The notes beneath the pieces are model-generated. The model had not been told where the DNA came from. It ran no database searches and worked only from the letters and a program-made list of their open reading frames with translations. The position numbers and the translations under genes are program-made. Positions 7,583 to 15,189 of a stretch of DNA of 64,000 nucleotides are shown here, one piece after another. How positions within the stretch are numbered: the stretch's first letter is position 1; each line of letters starts with the position of its first letter. The stretch is from CAVQXR01 sp963717955 (GTDB taxonomy: Bacteria > Actinomycetota > Thermoleophilia > Gaiellales > Gaiellaceae): contig CAVQXR010000001.1 of NCBI GenBank assembly GCA_963717955.1, forward strand, positions 2,232,001 to 2,296,000, written 5' to 3'.

Positions 7583-9009
7583 GCCCCGACCGCGACCGCA
7601 CCGTCGAGCGTCGTCGGCAGCGCAACGAGGAAGCAGGCGCCGCCCCCCTCCCGTCGCTCGGCCCACAACCGGCCCCCGTTCGCCTCGATGAACCCCTTTG
7701 CGATCGCGAGGCCGAGCCCGGCCCCGCCACGCGCGCCGGGCGTGGTCGAGCCACGACTGAAGGGCTCGAAGATCCGCGCGAGCTCACCGGGGGCGAGCCC
7801 CGGACCCTCGTCCAGCACCCGGACGATCAACTCACCCTGCGCCGGCTCGATCTCGACCCTGACCGGCGACCCGGGCGGCGAGAACTTGAGCGCGTTCTCG
7901 AGCAGGTTGGCGAGCGCATGCTCGATCTGGATCGGGTCGACGCGAACGAGCGGGAGGTCGGGCGGCGCCGAGAGCTCGAGCCGCTGGCCGTCCCACGGCA
8001 CATGCGTGAGCGCCTGGTCGACCAGCCCGTCGATCGTGCGTAGCCTGGGCTCCGCCCGGACCGCGCCGGCCTGGAGCCGCGAGAGGTCGAGCAGGTTGCG
8101 AACCGTTCGATCGAGCCGGTCGAGCTCGGCGAGCGCGTCGGCGAGAAGGGTGTCGCGCTGGCTCGCCTCGAGCGTGAGCTCCGCGCTCGCGAGCGCCTCG
8201 AGCGACGCCTTGATCGCGGTGAGCGGGGAACGGAGGTCGTGGCTGACGCTGCGCAGGAGCGCCGTCTTGAGGAGGTCGCTCTGTCGGAGGGCTTCCGCCG
8301 CGAACGCCTCGCGGGCGAGCCGCTCCCGGTCGAGCGCGATCCCGAGCACGGCGGCCAGGGCGGCCAGGAAGCGCCCTTCGTTCGCCACCACACGAGAGGA
8401 CCCGCGCGGCGCGTAGAACGTCGCGACGGTGCGGTCGCCGGCGACGAGCTCGATCGCCGCCTCACCCTCGGCCGCGGTTGTGGGCCCTCCGAGTGCGACC
8501 CTCGCCCCCGGTGCGTCGAGCAGGCGTCCCGTCTCCTCCGCGATGCGCGGGAGCTCGTCGACGACCTCCGCACCGGCGAGCAGCACGCTCGACAGCTCGG
8601 CAAGGAATGCCGCTTCTCGCTCCCGCTGCTCGGCCTCGCGCGCCCTCCGGCGGGCCCTGGCCGCGAGGTCACTGGCCGCGAGCCCGGTGATCAGGTAGAC
8701 GGCGAACACGACCCAGTTCTCTCCGCCGTGCAGGGTGAATGTCAGCACCGGCGGGAGGAACAGGTAGTTGAACGTCACCACGCTCAGGATCGCGACGAGC
8801 AACGCGTACCGCATCCCCCATGCGACTGCGACGGGCAGAACCGCGAGCGTGTACAGGGCGCCCAGGCTCAGGACCGGGACGGAAGCCTGCAAGGCAAACG
8901 CCAGGCCCGAGGCGACGCCGACGGCGCAGAGGCACGCCGCCACCCGGGCCGGCACGGTCCATCTGCCGGCGGCGCCGCGCGCGGCGGCCCAGGAAAGCAC
9001 CCCGCTCAC
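7579..9009 (-). CDS. kdpD: KdpD-type sensor histidine kinase without the N-terminal KdpD domain
   Basis: 476 aa. About four membrane helices of the DUF4118 type lie in residues 20-110, then a GAF-like region. The dimerisation H-box (SVSHDLRSPLTAI, about residue 255) and a complete HATPase domain (LANLLENALKFS, DEGPGLAPGEL, GAGLGLAIAKGF) follow. Classical KdpD has an extra 350-residue cytoplasmic sensor with a Walker motif at its N terminus, which is absent here, so the stimulus may differ. The GTG start at 9009 has TAACCT 7 nt upstream (leaderless). First gene of the two-component operon. Confidence 0.88.
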   Translation of the reverse strand: MSGVLSWAAARGAAGRWTVPARVAACLCAVGVASGLAFALQASVPVLSLGALYTLAVLPVAVAWGMRYALLVAILSVVTFNYLFLPPVLTFTLHGGENWVVFAVYLITGLAASDLAARARRRAREAEQREREAAFLAELSSVLLAGAEVVDELPRIAEETGRLLDAPGARVALGGPTTAAEGEAAIELVAGDRTVATFYAPRGSSRVVANEGRFLAALAAVLGIALDRERLAREAFAAEALRQSDLLKTALLRSVSHDLRSPLTAIKASLEALASAELTLEASQRDTLLADALAELDRLDRTVRNLLDLSRLQAGAVRAEPRLRTIDGLVDQALTHVPWDGQRLELSAPPDLPLVRVDPIQIEHALANLLENALKFSPPGSPVRVEIEPAQGELIVRVLDEGPGLAPGELARIFEPFSRGSTTPGARGGAGLGLAIAKGFIEANGGRLWAERREGGGACFLVALPTTLDGAVAVGA

Positions 9010-9016
9010 ATGTCGA

Positions 9017-9022
9017 AGGTTA
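9017..9022 (-). promoter_or_regulatory. -10 box of the leaderless kdpDE transcript
   Basis: TAACCT on the minus strand, 7 nt before GTG 9009. Confidence 0.5.
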
Positions 9023-9142
9023 GACGGGCCCTCCAGGATACGCCCCGCCCCGCCCGGCGCGCCTGTCAGGGAGCGTCGTCAGAGAACGGCGCTCGCGGCT
9101 CGGCGTCGGGCTCCCGGCTCGACCCGTAGACCTCGCAGGGGA

Positions 9143-10177
9143 TCAGGTCGAGATCATCTTCTTCTCGATGCCCACGCCGGCGGCCAGGGCCCGCTCGTAC
9201 TCGAGCGGCACCGTGGCGGAGTCCTGGAGGGCGATCCCGGTCGAGTCGAACACCGTCACCTGGTCGTCCGACTGGCGACCCGGAAGCTCGCCGCAGATCA
9301 CCTTGCCGATCTCGCCCGCGACATCCGACTCCGAGATCGACCCCTCACGCAGCGCCACGTTGATCTCACCGTCGGGCACGCACTGTCGGAGGTCGTCGAC
9401 GAGGATCCGCGCACGCTGCAGGATGTGCGGGTCGAGCTCCTGCTCCCCCGCGAGGTCGGCGCCGAGCGCCGCGATGTGGGCACCCGGCTTCACCCAGGCG
9501 TCGTCGACGATCCACTGACGCGCGTGGGTGCCGGTGACGATCACGTCGGCACCGCGAACGACCCGCTCGAGGTCGGTGGAGCCAGTGATCGACAGGTGCG
9601 GGTAGCCCGGTCGCTCGGCGTCGAGGAAGCGGTCGAGCGACGCCTGCGTGCGGCTCCAGATCCGCACCTCCTGCCACGGGAAGACGGGGTCGCACGTCGC
9701 GAGCGTTCCCTGGCCGACGCTGCCGGTGCCGGCGATCGCGAGCACGCGCGAGTCCTTCCGGGCGAGCCACTTCGCCGAGACGGCCGCCGAGGCGCCCGTG
9801 CGCATCTGCGTGTGGTAGGAGCCGTCGCAGATCGCGAGCGGGAAGCCCGTCTCGGGATGGGTGTAGACGAGGATCGAGAAGACCGCGGGCAGCTCGTACC
9901 TCGCGTTGTCCTCCCGGATCGAGACCCACTTGCACGCCGCAGCGTCCGCGCCGGCGAGCCCGGCTCCTCCGTGCTCCTCGATGTAGGAGGGCATCACCTC
10001 CCACTCGCCCTGGTAGCGGTCGAGGACGATATGCCCCTTCGGCTCGAGGTAGACGCGCCCGAGCCCGTGCATGCGGAAGGCGTGCTCGACGCAGTCGTTG
10101 TACTCCGAGGGCTCGAGCAGCCCCATCATGTCGGTGCGGCCGAGGATCAGCGTCTTGCGGTTGCGCCAGCTCTCCAC
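9143..10177 (-). CDS. Ornithine cyclodeaminase / mu-crystallin family protein (copy 2)
   Basis: 344-aa paralogue of the protein at 3710-4744. The two align end to end, with nearly identical start (TLILxRxxMxGLLEP) and end (DSTGIALQDSATVPLEY, GVGIEKKMIST). The dinucleotide-binding loop is AGTGSVGQGTLATC. This copy has a 6-residue insertion near residue 75 (GGAGLA). It starts at GTG 10177 with an SD (AGGAGG, 10184-10189) and a consensus-like TACAAT box at 10206-10211, so unlike many neighbours it has a normal leader. Not in an operon with the first copy; a related but distinct substrate is likely. Confidence 0.87.
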   Translation of the reverse strand: MESWRNRKTLILGRTDMMGLLEPSEYNDCVEHAFRMHGLGRVYLEPKGHIVLDRYQGEWEVMPSYIEEHGGAGLAGADAAACKWVSIREDNARYELPAVFSILVYTHPETGFPLAICDGSYHTQMRTGASAAVSAKWLARKDSRVLAIAGTGSVGQGTLATCDPVFPWQEVRIWSRTQASLDRFLDAERPGYPHLSITGSTDLERVVRGADVIVTGTHARQWIVDDAWVKPGAHIAALGADLAGEQELDPHILQRARILVDDLRQCVPDGEINVALREGSISESDVAGEIGKVICGELPGRQSDDQVTVFDSTGIALQDSATVPLEYERALAAGVGIEKKMIST

Positions 10178-10205
10178 GACGGGCCTCCTGTACGGGTCGG
10201 CCGAG

Positions 10206-10211
10206 ATTGTA
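10206..10211 (-). promoter_or_regulatory. -10 box of the second ornithine-cyclodeaminase-like gene
   Basis: TACAAT on the minus strand, upstream of an AGGAGG SD and GTG 10177, giving a short conventional leader. Confidence 0.5.
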
Positions 10212-10266
10212 GATGGGTGATTGCCCGAGATCGCCGACGCTGGGGTGCCGGCTGGCTGCCCCGGGG

Positions 10267-10320
10267 CGTGACGCCAGGGCGCAGGCGAGGCTGGACGCCT
10301 CGGTAAGCCCTGGCGTCACG
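10267..10320. repeat. Inverted repeat, 14-bp perfect stem
   Basis: CGTGACGCCAGGGC (10267-10280) pairs perfectly with GCCCTGGCGTCACG (10307-10320); the 26-nt loop can form a short inner stem. It lies in the spacer between two divergently transcribed genes, so it is not an ordinary terminator. Confidence 0.9.
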
Positions 10321-10328
10321 AAGCGCAC

Positions 10329-10366
10329 GCTCTCCGTCGCAGCGCCGCGACGCTGCGACGGAGAGC
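10329..10366. repeat. Inverted repeat, 16-bp perfect stem with 6-nt loop
   Basis: GCTCTCCGTCGCAGCG (10329-10344) and its exact complement CGCTGCGACGGAGAGC (10351-10366) enclose CCGCGA. It lies 8 bp after the previous hairpin, in the same divergent promoter spacer. Confidence 0.92.
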
Positions 10367-10440
10367 GGAAGCGGCCCGGACACGCCAGACGGCGCGGCCA
10401 GCACGCGAGATCGTGGGATCACTCATCGAGATCCGTCGTC

Positions 10441-10446
10441 GATAAT
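10441..10446 (+). promoter_or_regulatory. -10 box of the leaderless DMT transporter transcript
   Basis: GATAAT ends 6 nt before ATG 10453. Confidence 0.55.
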
Positions 10447-10452
10447 GGCCCG

Positions 10453-11388
10453 ATGGCACCCGCGCTGATGCTGCTCGTCACCATCTTCTTCTGGGGGACG
10501 GCCTTCCATGCGAGCGCGGTCGCGGCCGACCACACCGAGCCGATCGTGATCACGGCGCTGCGCGCCGGCCTGGCCGCCGTCGCGCTGCTCCTGGCGCTCG
10601 TGGTGTTGCGCGGGCGGCTTCCGCAACGTCAGCTCTGGGGCTGGACGGCGATCACCGGCCTGCTGATGGTCACCCTGACCCTCGAGGGGATCGCCGAGGG
10701 CACCGCCCGCGCCGGGGCGGGGAACGCTGCCATCCTCCTCAACGCATCCCCGTTCTTCGTGCTCGTCCTCGGCCGGATCTTCCTCCGGGAGCGCACGTCC
10801 GCCCTCGCCGTCCTCGGCCTCCTGCTCGGGTTCGCCGGCATCGTCGTCATGGTCTCGACCCAGCTCGGCGGGATCGAGGACACCCGCGACTTCGCGCTCG
10901 GGATGGGCCTCGCGCTGCTCGGCGCCCTCGGGTGGGCGATCGGCGTGCTGATGACGAAAATCATGTTCACGCGCCACGAGAGCATCGACATGGTCGGATT
11001 CACGGCGGCGCAGTACGTGATCGGCGGTGCGGCGGCGGTCGTGCTCGCATTCGCGCTCCAGGGGACCGGCACGACCGACTGGAGCTCGGGGGATCTCTGG
11101 GCCGCGATCATCTGGATCGCCCTCGGAAGCTCGGCGATCGCCACCCTGACCTTCTTCGGCGCACTGAAGCGCATGTCGGCGACGACGGTGACGGCCTGGC
11201 AGTTCCTCGCGCCCGTCGTCGCGATCCTCACCGAGATCGTCTACGGCAACACGCCGGACGGGGTCGTCCTGGCCGGCATGGCGCTCGCGATCGTGGGCGT
11301 CGCAATCGTCAACGTCGCGCCCGCCCTGACACAGCGGCTTCAGGCACGATGGGAGGAACGGCTGAGCATGTCGGAGGGTACGAGATGA
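10453..11388 (+). CDS. EamA/DMT-family transporter
   Basis: 311-aa inner-membrane protein with ten hydrophobic segments in two EamA repeats (first repeat from FFWGTAFHAS, second from LLGALGWAIGVLMTKI). DMT proteins usually export metabolites or amino acids; no substrate is apparent. ATG 10453 is chosen over upstream starts because of the GATAAT box 6 nt before it. The gene overlaps the next by ATGA (11385-11388), so it is translated with an enoyl-CoA-hydratase-like enzyme whose product or substrate it may move. Confidence 0.88.
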   Translation: MAPALMLLVTIFFWGTAFHASAVAADHTEPIVITALRAGLAAVALLLALVVLRGRLPQRQLWGWTAITGLLMVTLTLEGIAEGTARAGAGNAAILLNASPFFVLVLGRIFLRERTSALAVLGLLLGFAGIVVMVSTQLGGIEDTRDFALGMGLALLGALGWAIGVLMTKIMFTRHESIDMVGFTAAQYVIGGAAAVVLAFALQGTGTTDWSSGDLWAAIIWIALGSSAIATLTFFGALKRMSATTVTAWQFLAPVVAILTEIVYGNTPDGVVLAGMALAIVGVAIVNVAPALTQRLQARWEERLSMSEGTR

Positions 11389-12245
11389 GCTACGAGAACC
11401 TGCTGATCGGTCGTGACGGCGTCACGGCGACGATCACGCTGAACCGCCCGGACAAGCGCAACGCCCTCTCCCTCGCGCTGATGGGCGAGATGGTCGACGC
11501 GCTCGACGAGCTCGCCGGCGACCGCGACGTCCAGGCGATCGTCGTCGAGGGGTCGGGCCCCGCGTTCTCCGCCGGCCACGATCTCGGCGAGCTGGTCGGA
11601 CGAGAGGTCGACTTCTATGAGGAGGTCTTCGACCTCTGCACCCGGATGATGGAGCGCATCCATCGGGTGCCCCAGCCCGTGATCGCGAAGGTGAACGGGA
11701 TCGCGACCGCGGCCGGGTGCCAGCTCGTCGCCTCGTGCGACCTCGCGGTCGCGACCGAGAGCTCCCGCTTCGCGACCCCCGGCGTCCGGATCGGCCTGTT
11801 CTGCTCGACGCCGATGGTCCCGATCTCACGCGCGATCGGGCGCAAGCGCGCCATGCAGATGCTCCTGACCGGCGATCCGATCGACGCCCGTACTGCCGCC
11901 GACTGGGGTCTCGTCAACCAGGTCGTGCCCGAGGAGGAGCTGGACGCCGCCGTCGCGGGCCTGATCGAGCGGATCACGCGCTCGAGCCCGCTCGTGATCG
12001 GCATCGGCAAGGAAGCCTTCTACGAGCAGATCGAGGTCGACGAGCACCGCGCCTACGAGCAGACGAAGGCCGTGATGGCGACGAACGCGCTCGCCGGCGA
12101 TGCGCAGGACGGCATCTGCGCGTTCCTCGACAAGCGCACGGTCGGGCCGGGCGAGTGGCCGTCACAGCATGCGGATGGTCGGCCCGACGAACCGTCGGAC
12201 GGACCGGCCGTCCGGCCCTCGTCAGGGGCCGGCTCGCCGACCTGA
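11385..12245 (+). CDS. Enoyl-CoA hydratase/isomerase-family protein (ECHDC3-like)
   Basis: 286-aa crotonase-fold protein. TITLNRPDKRNALS, the oxyanion-hole region FSAGHDLGEL and the IATAAGCQLVASCDLAVA helix identify the family. Both catalytic glutamates of true enoyl-CoA hydratase are replaced: GGGCE is GCQ here, and FGQPE is FATPG. It is therefore probably not a normal hydratase and resembles the ECHDC3 group. The last 30 residues are low-complexity and overlap the 3' flank of the tandem esterase repeat, so the C terminus may have been extended by that duplication. Coupled to the DMT transporter by ATGA. Confidence 0.8.
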   Translation: MSYENLLIGRDGVTATITLNRPDKRNALSLALMGEMVDALDELAGDRDVQAIVVEGSGPAFSAGHDLGELVGREVDFYEEVFDLCTRMMERIHRVPQPVIAKVNGIATAAGCQLVASCDLAVATESSRFATPGVRIGLFCSTPMVPISRAIGRKRAMQMLLTGDPIDARTAADWGLVNQVVPEEELDAAVAGLIERITRSSPLVIGIGKEAFYEQIEVDEHRAYEQTKAVMATNALAGDAQDGICAFLDKRTVGPGEWPSQHADGRPDEPSDGPAVRPSSGAGSPT

Positions 12246-12253
12246 GCCGGTGT

Positions 12254-13102
12254 TCAGGGGCGCGGGTGCGCGGCGAGGAACTTCCAGATCGTCGTTGTCG
12301 CGTTGAACGACGAGCTGCGTGGCCAGGTCGTGTGCGTCATCCCGGCGATCGTGGTGCGGACGACGCCGCTCCCCGCGCTGCAGCCGGTCCACCTCAGCCG
12401 TGTGCGCGCGCCGGAGCTCGTCGCGCTCGACGTCGTGCAGCCGTCCACCGTCTTCCAGTGGTTGATCACCGACGGGACTGACGGGAACGACGAGTTGCCG
12501 TTGTAGGGGACGAGCGTGTCGGCCAGGCCGTGGATGTGCATGACCGAGACCGGGCGCGAGGGCGAGCAGGGGGAGGTGACGAGCGTGGTAGCGACGACGC
12601 CGATGCCGGCGAACGTGCCCGCCTGGTCGCAGGCCAGCCGGTAGGCCATCATGCCCCCGTTCGAGTGGCCGGTCGCGAAGATGCGCTTTCTGTCGAGCGT
12701 GAAGCGGCCCGAGAGCCTGTCGAGAATTCTCTTGATGAAGGCCACGTCGTTGGGCGGATTCGAGCCCGAGGAGCAGCACTCGCCGGCGTTCCAGCTGTTC
12801 CCGATCCCGTTCGGGTACACCGCGAGGAAGCGCTTCGACGAGGCGACCGAATCGAACCCTGTCCAGAGCGCGAACGTGGAGCCGTTGATGCCGAGCGGGT
12901 GCAGAGCGATCAGGACCGGCAGCTTCGCCGGGAGCGTGCTCGGTGTGTACAGGCGGTAGGTGCGCGTCACCCCGTTGACGGTCACCGACTCGTTCGTGAC
13001 GCCCGCCGCGGCCTGCCCCGCCCCCGCGAAGAGGGCCAGCAGGATCGCAACGACCGTGAGCGGAATCAGGGTGCGCGCGCGCACGAGCGCCGAGGGTCGC
13101 AC
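12254..13102 (-). CDS. Secreted PHB-depolymerase-type esterase, tandem copy 1
   Basis: 282-aa alpha/beta hydrolase of the PHB depolymerase / feruloyl-esterase (LpqC-like) family. It has a Sec signal peptide (RARTLIPLTVVAILLALFAG, cleavage near AAAG). The nucleophile Ser is in GHSNGG, the acid Asp in HGLADTLVPY, and the His in GMTHTTW. Cys pairs suggest disulfides outside the cell. It likely hydrolyses polyester or aromatic ester substrates. GTG 13102 has TACGCT 6 nt upstream (leaderless). It differs from copy 2 at about 24 of 282 residues, with no length difference. Confidence 0.87.
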   Translation of the reverse strand: MRPSALVRARTLIPLTVVAILLALFAGAGQAAAGVTNESVTVNGVTRTYRLYTPSTLPAKLPVLIALHPLGINGSTFALWTGFDSVASSKRFLAVYPNGIGNSWNAGECCSSGSNPPNDVAFIKRILDRLSGRFTLDRKRIFATGHSNGGMMAYRLACDQAGTFAGIGVVATTLVTSPCSPSRPVSVMHIHGLADTLVPYNGNSSFPSVPSVINHWKTVDGCTTSSATSSGARTRLRWTGCSAGSGVVRTTIAGMTHTTWPRSSSFNATTTIWKFLAAHPRP

Positions 13103-13108
13103 CGAGAC

Positions 13109-13114
13109 AGCGTA
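13109..13114 (-). promoter_or_regulatory. -10 box of leaderless esterase copy 1
   Basis: TACGCT on the minus strand, 6 nt before GTG 13102; same position as TACAAT in copy 2. Confidence 0.5.
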
Positions 13115-13219
13115 GCTGTCGGGCGACCGGGACCTCCCGCAAGGCGTGCCGATCGGCTTCCGTCAGCGCTGACGCGCCCGACCGGCCGTCAGGGCCGACT
13201 CGCCGACCTGAGCCGGCGT

Positions 13220-14068
13220 TCAGGGGCGCGGGTGCGCGGCGAGGAAGTTCCAGATCGTCGTCGTCGCGTTGAACGAGAGGCTACGTGGCCAGGTCATGTG
13301 CGTCATCCCGGCGATCGTGGTGCGGACGACGCCGCTCCCGGCGCTGCAACCGCTCCACGTCAGCTGGGTACGCGTGCCGGAGGTCGTCGTGCTCGATGTC
13401 GTGCAGGCATCGACCGTCTTCCAGTAGTTGATCACCGACGGAACCGAGGGGAACGACGAGTTGCCGTTGTAGGGAACGAGCGTGTCGGCCAGGCCGTGGA
13501 TGTGCATCACCGAGACCGGGCGCGAGGGCGAGCAGGGGGAGGTGACGAGCGTGGTAGCGACGACGCCGATGCCGGCGAACGTGCCCGCGCGGTCGCAGGC
13601 CAGCCGGTAGGCCATCATGCCCCCGTTCGAATGACCGGTCGCGAAGATGCGCTTCGTGTCGAGCGTGAAACGGCTCGAGAGCTTGGTGAGGATGCTGTCG
13701 ATGAAGGCCACGTCGTTGGGCGGATTGGAGCCCGAGGAGCAGCACCTGCCGGCGTTCCAGCTGTTCCCGATCCCGTTCGGGTACACCGCGAGGAAGCGCT
13801 GCGACGAGGCGACCGAATCGAACCCGGTCCAGAGCGCGAACGTCGAGCCGCTGATGCCGAGCGGGTGCAGAGCGATCAGGACCGGCAGCTTCGCCGGGAG
13901 CGTGCTCGGCGTGTAGAGACGGTAGGAGCGCGTCACCCCGTTGACCGTCACGGACTCGTTCGTGACGCCCGCCGCGGCCTGTCCCGCGCCCGCGAAGAGG
14001 GCCAGCAGGATCGCAACGAGCGTGAGCGGAATCAGGGTGCGCGCGCGCATGAGCGCCGAGGGTCGCAC
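13220..14068 (-). CDS. Secreted PHB-depolymerase-type esterase, tandem copy 2
   Basis: Twin of the preceding gene, offset by exactly 966 bp at both ends and about 91 percent identical by my count. It keeps the signal peptide, the GHSNGG serine, the Asp loop and the GMTHMTW histidine. GTG 14068 is chosen because TACAAT lies 6 nt upstream and copy 1 starts at the same place. The reading frame continues open upstream for 64 codons that encode a zinc ribbon, so a fused product is formally possible. A signal peptide in the middle of such a fusion argues for separate translation. Substitutions cluster at surface-like polar residues, hinting at diverging substrate range. Confidence 0.86.
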   Translation of the reverse strand: MRPSALMRARTLIPLTLVAILLALFAGAGQAAAGVTNESVTVNGVTRSYRLYTPSTLPAKLPVLIALHPLGISGSTFALWTGFDSVASSQRFLAVYPNGIGNSWNAGRCCSSGSNPPNDVAFIDSILTKLSSRFTLDTKRIFATGHSNGGMMAYRLACDRAGTFAGIGVVATTLVTSPCSPSRPVSVMHIHGLADTLVPYNGNSSFPSVPSVINYWKTVDACTTSSTTTSGTRTQLTWSGCSAGSGVVRTTIAGMTHMTWPRSLSFNATTTIWNFLAAHPRP

Positions 14069-14260
14069 AGGGACATTGTAGCAGCGTTGGGCGACGGGGA
14101 TCTCCCGGAGCGCGCATCGATCGGCTTCCGTGAGCGTCGGCGCGGCCACCCAGCCGAGATATCCGCAACGCGGGCACGCGCCGGTCGCGAACCTTCCGGG
14201 TTCGTCGGAGACGCTGCGGAGGCATCCGCAGCTGAGGCATTCCACCGTGTGTCGCGTCAT
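14069..14260 (-). CDS. Small zinc-ribbon protein, in frame with the esterase and lacking its own stop
   Basis: 64 codons from ATG 14260: CLSCGCLRSVSDEPG then ACPRCGYLGW, two CxxC knuckles of a zinc ribbon, then an LTEADRxALREIPVA tail. I recall similar stand-alone 60-residue zinc-ribbon proteins from this group of actinobacteria. Here no stop separates it from the esterase. In copy 1 the equivalent tail fragment (LTEADRxALREVPVA) is out of frame by a 2-nt difference. Either a read-through fusion or an overlapping gene whose real end lies inside the esterase. Annotated separately because the esterase has its own promoter, start and signal peptide. Confidence 0.55.
14075..14080 (-). promoter_or_regulatory. 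-10 box of leaderless esterase copy 2
   Basis: TACAAT on the minus strand, 6 nt before GTG 14068, lying inside the zinc-ribbon reading frame. Confidence 0.55.
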
Positions 14261-14363
14261 CCGACCCGTATCGGCGCGCGCGGCCCGCTCCTGACCGCAA
14301 ACCCTGTCATCGGGGGAGACTGATCGAGGGATCCGCGGTCAGAGGGGCCGGCTGCGGCCTGGC

Positions 14364-14369
14364 TATCGT
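14364..14369 (+). promoter_or_regulatory. -10 box of the leaderless glutamine-amidotransferase-like gene
   Basis: TATCGT ends 6 nt before GTG 14376. Confidence 0.5.
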
Positions 14370-14375
14370 TACGGC

Positions 14376-15143
14376 GTGACCGCCCGTCCCGTGATCGGAA
14401 TGACGATCCATTTCGGCGACGCCAGGCTCGACTACGTCGAGCGCGGACTCCGGGAGCCCCTGCAGCGGCTCGGCGCGGTGACGGTCGTCCTGCCGCGTTG
14501 CACCCCCGGCGAGCACGTCGATGACGTCCTCGAGATGCTGCACGGCGTGCAGATCTCCGGCGGAGCGGACGTCGACCCCGGGTACTACGGCGAGGAGCCG
14601 CACGAGCTGACCGAGGCGATCGAGCCCGAGATGGACGCGTTCGAGATCGCGCTCGCCCGCCGGGCGCTCGAGCGGGACATGCCCGTCCTCGGCCTGTGCC
14701 GTGGCTCGCAGGTGCTGGCGGTCGCCGACGGCGGGCGTTTGACGCAGGACGTCCAGGCGCTGCACGAGGGTGCCCACGATCACGCGCACGACTGGGTCGC
14801 GCTCGCCCACGAGCCTCCGGGCGACCACTGGCACGAGGTCGTCGCCGAGCCCGGCTCGGGCGCCGAGCGCTGGTTTCTGGGCGGCCCCGCCCGGGTCAAC
14901 AGCTTCCACCACCAGTGCGTGGCCGGAACGGGGGCACGGCTCCGTCCGACCGTGCGGACGCTCGACGGCGTGATCGAAGCCACCGAGCGCGCGGACGGTC
15001 TCGGCTGGGCCGCCGGCCTGCAGTGGCACAACGAGCTCCAGTGGCAGCACGACGAGCGTTTCCTCCGTCCCTTCGCCGACTTCGTCGAGGCCGCCCGGGC
15101 CTACGCTGTGGTCCGGGCGGGGGGTCGTGCGGCGGCCCGCTGA
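14376..15143 (+). CDS. Class I glutamine amidotransferase-like hydrolase (peptidase C26, PuuD-like)
   Basis: 255 aa. Family members hydrolyse gamma-glutamyl bonds, for example gamma-glutamyl-GABA in putrescine breakdown. SGGADVDPGYYGEEP and the nucleophile elbow GLCRGSQVL (Cys) are clear. The catalytic His-Glu pair is in LQWHNELQW, where most relatives have HPE. The length is normal. GTG 14376 fits the leaderless pattern. It is followed 46 bp downstream by the MoxR operon, to which it probably does not belong functionally. Confidence 0.85.
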   Translation: MTARPVIGMTIHFGDARLDYVERGLREPLQRLGAVTVVLPRCTPGEHVDDVLEMLHGVQISGGADVDPGYYGEEPHELTEAIEPEMDAFEIALARRALERDMPVLGLCRGSQVLAVADGGRLTQDVQALHEGAHDHAHDWVALAHEPPGDHWHEVVAEPGSGAERWFLGGPARVNSFHHQCVAGTGARLRPTVRTLDGVIEATERADGLGWAAGLQWHNELQWQHDERFLRPFADFVEAARAYAVVRAGGRAAAR

Positions 15144-15189
15144 GCGTGCATCGGGCGTGGCGAGGGCCGTAGACTCGCTGGGGTCCCTC

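Noticed and set aside
10178..10452. Hairpins as transcription terminators
   Set aside because: Genes on both sides are transcribed away from this spacer, so no transcript should end there.
12254..14068. Repeats around the esterases as a CRISPR or satellite array
   Set aside because: They are two full protein-coding genes in tandem, not short spaced repeats.
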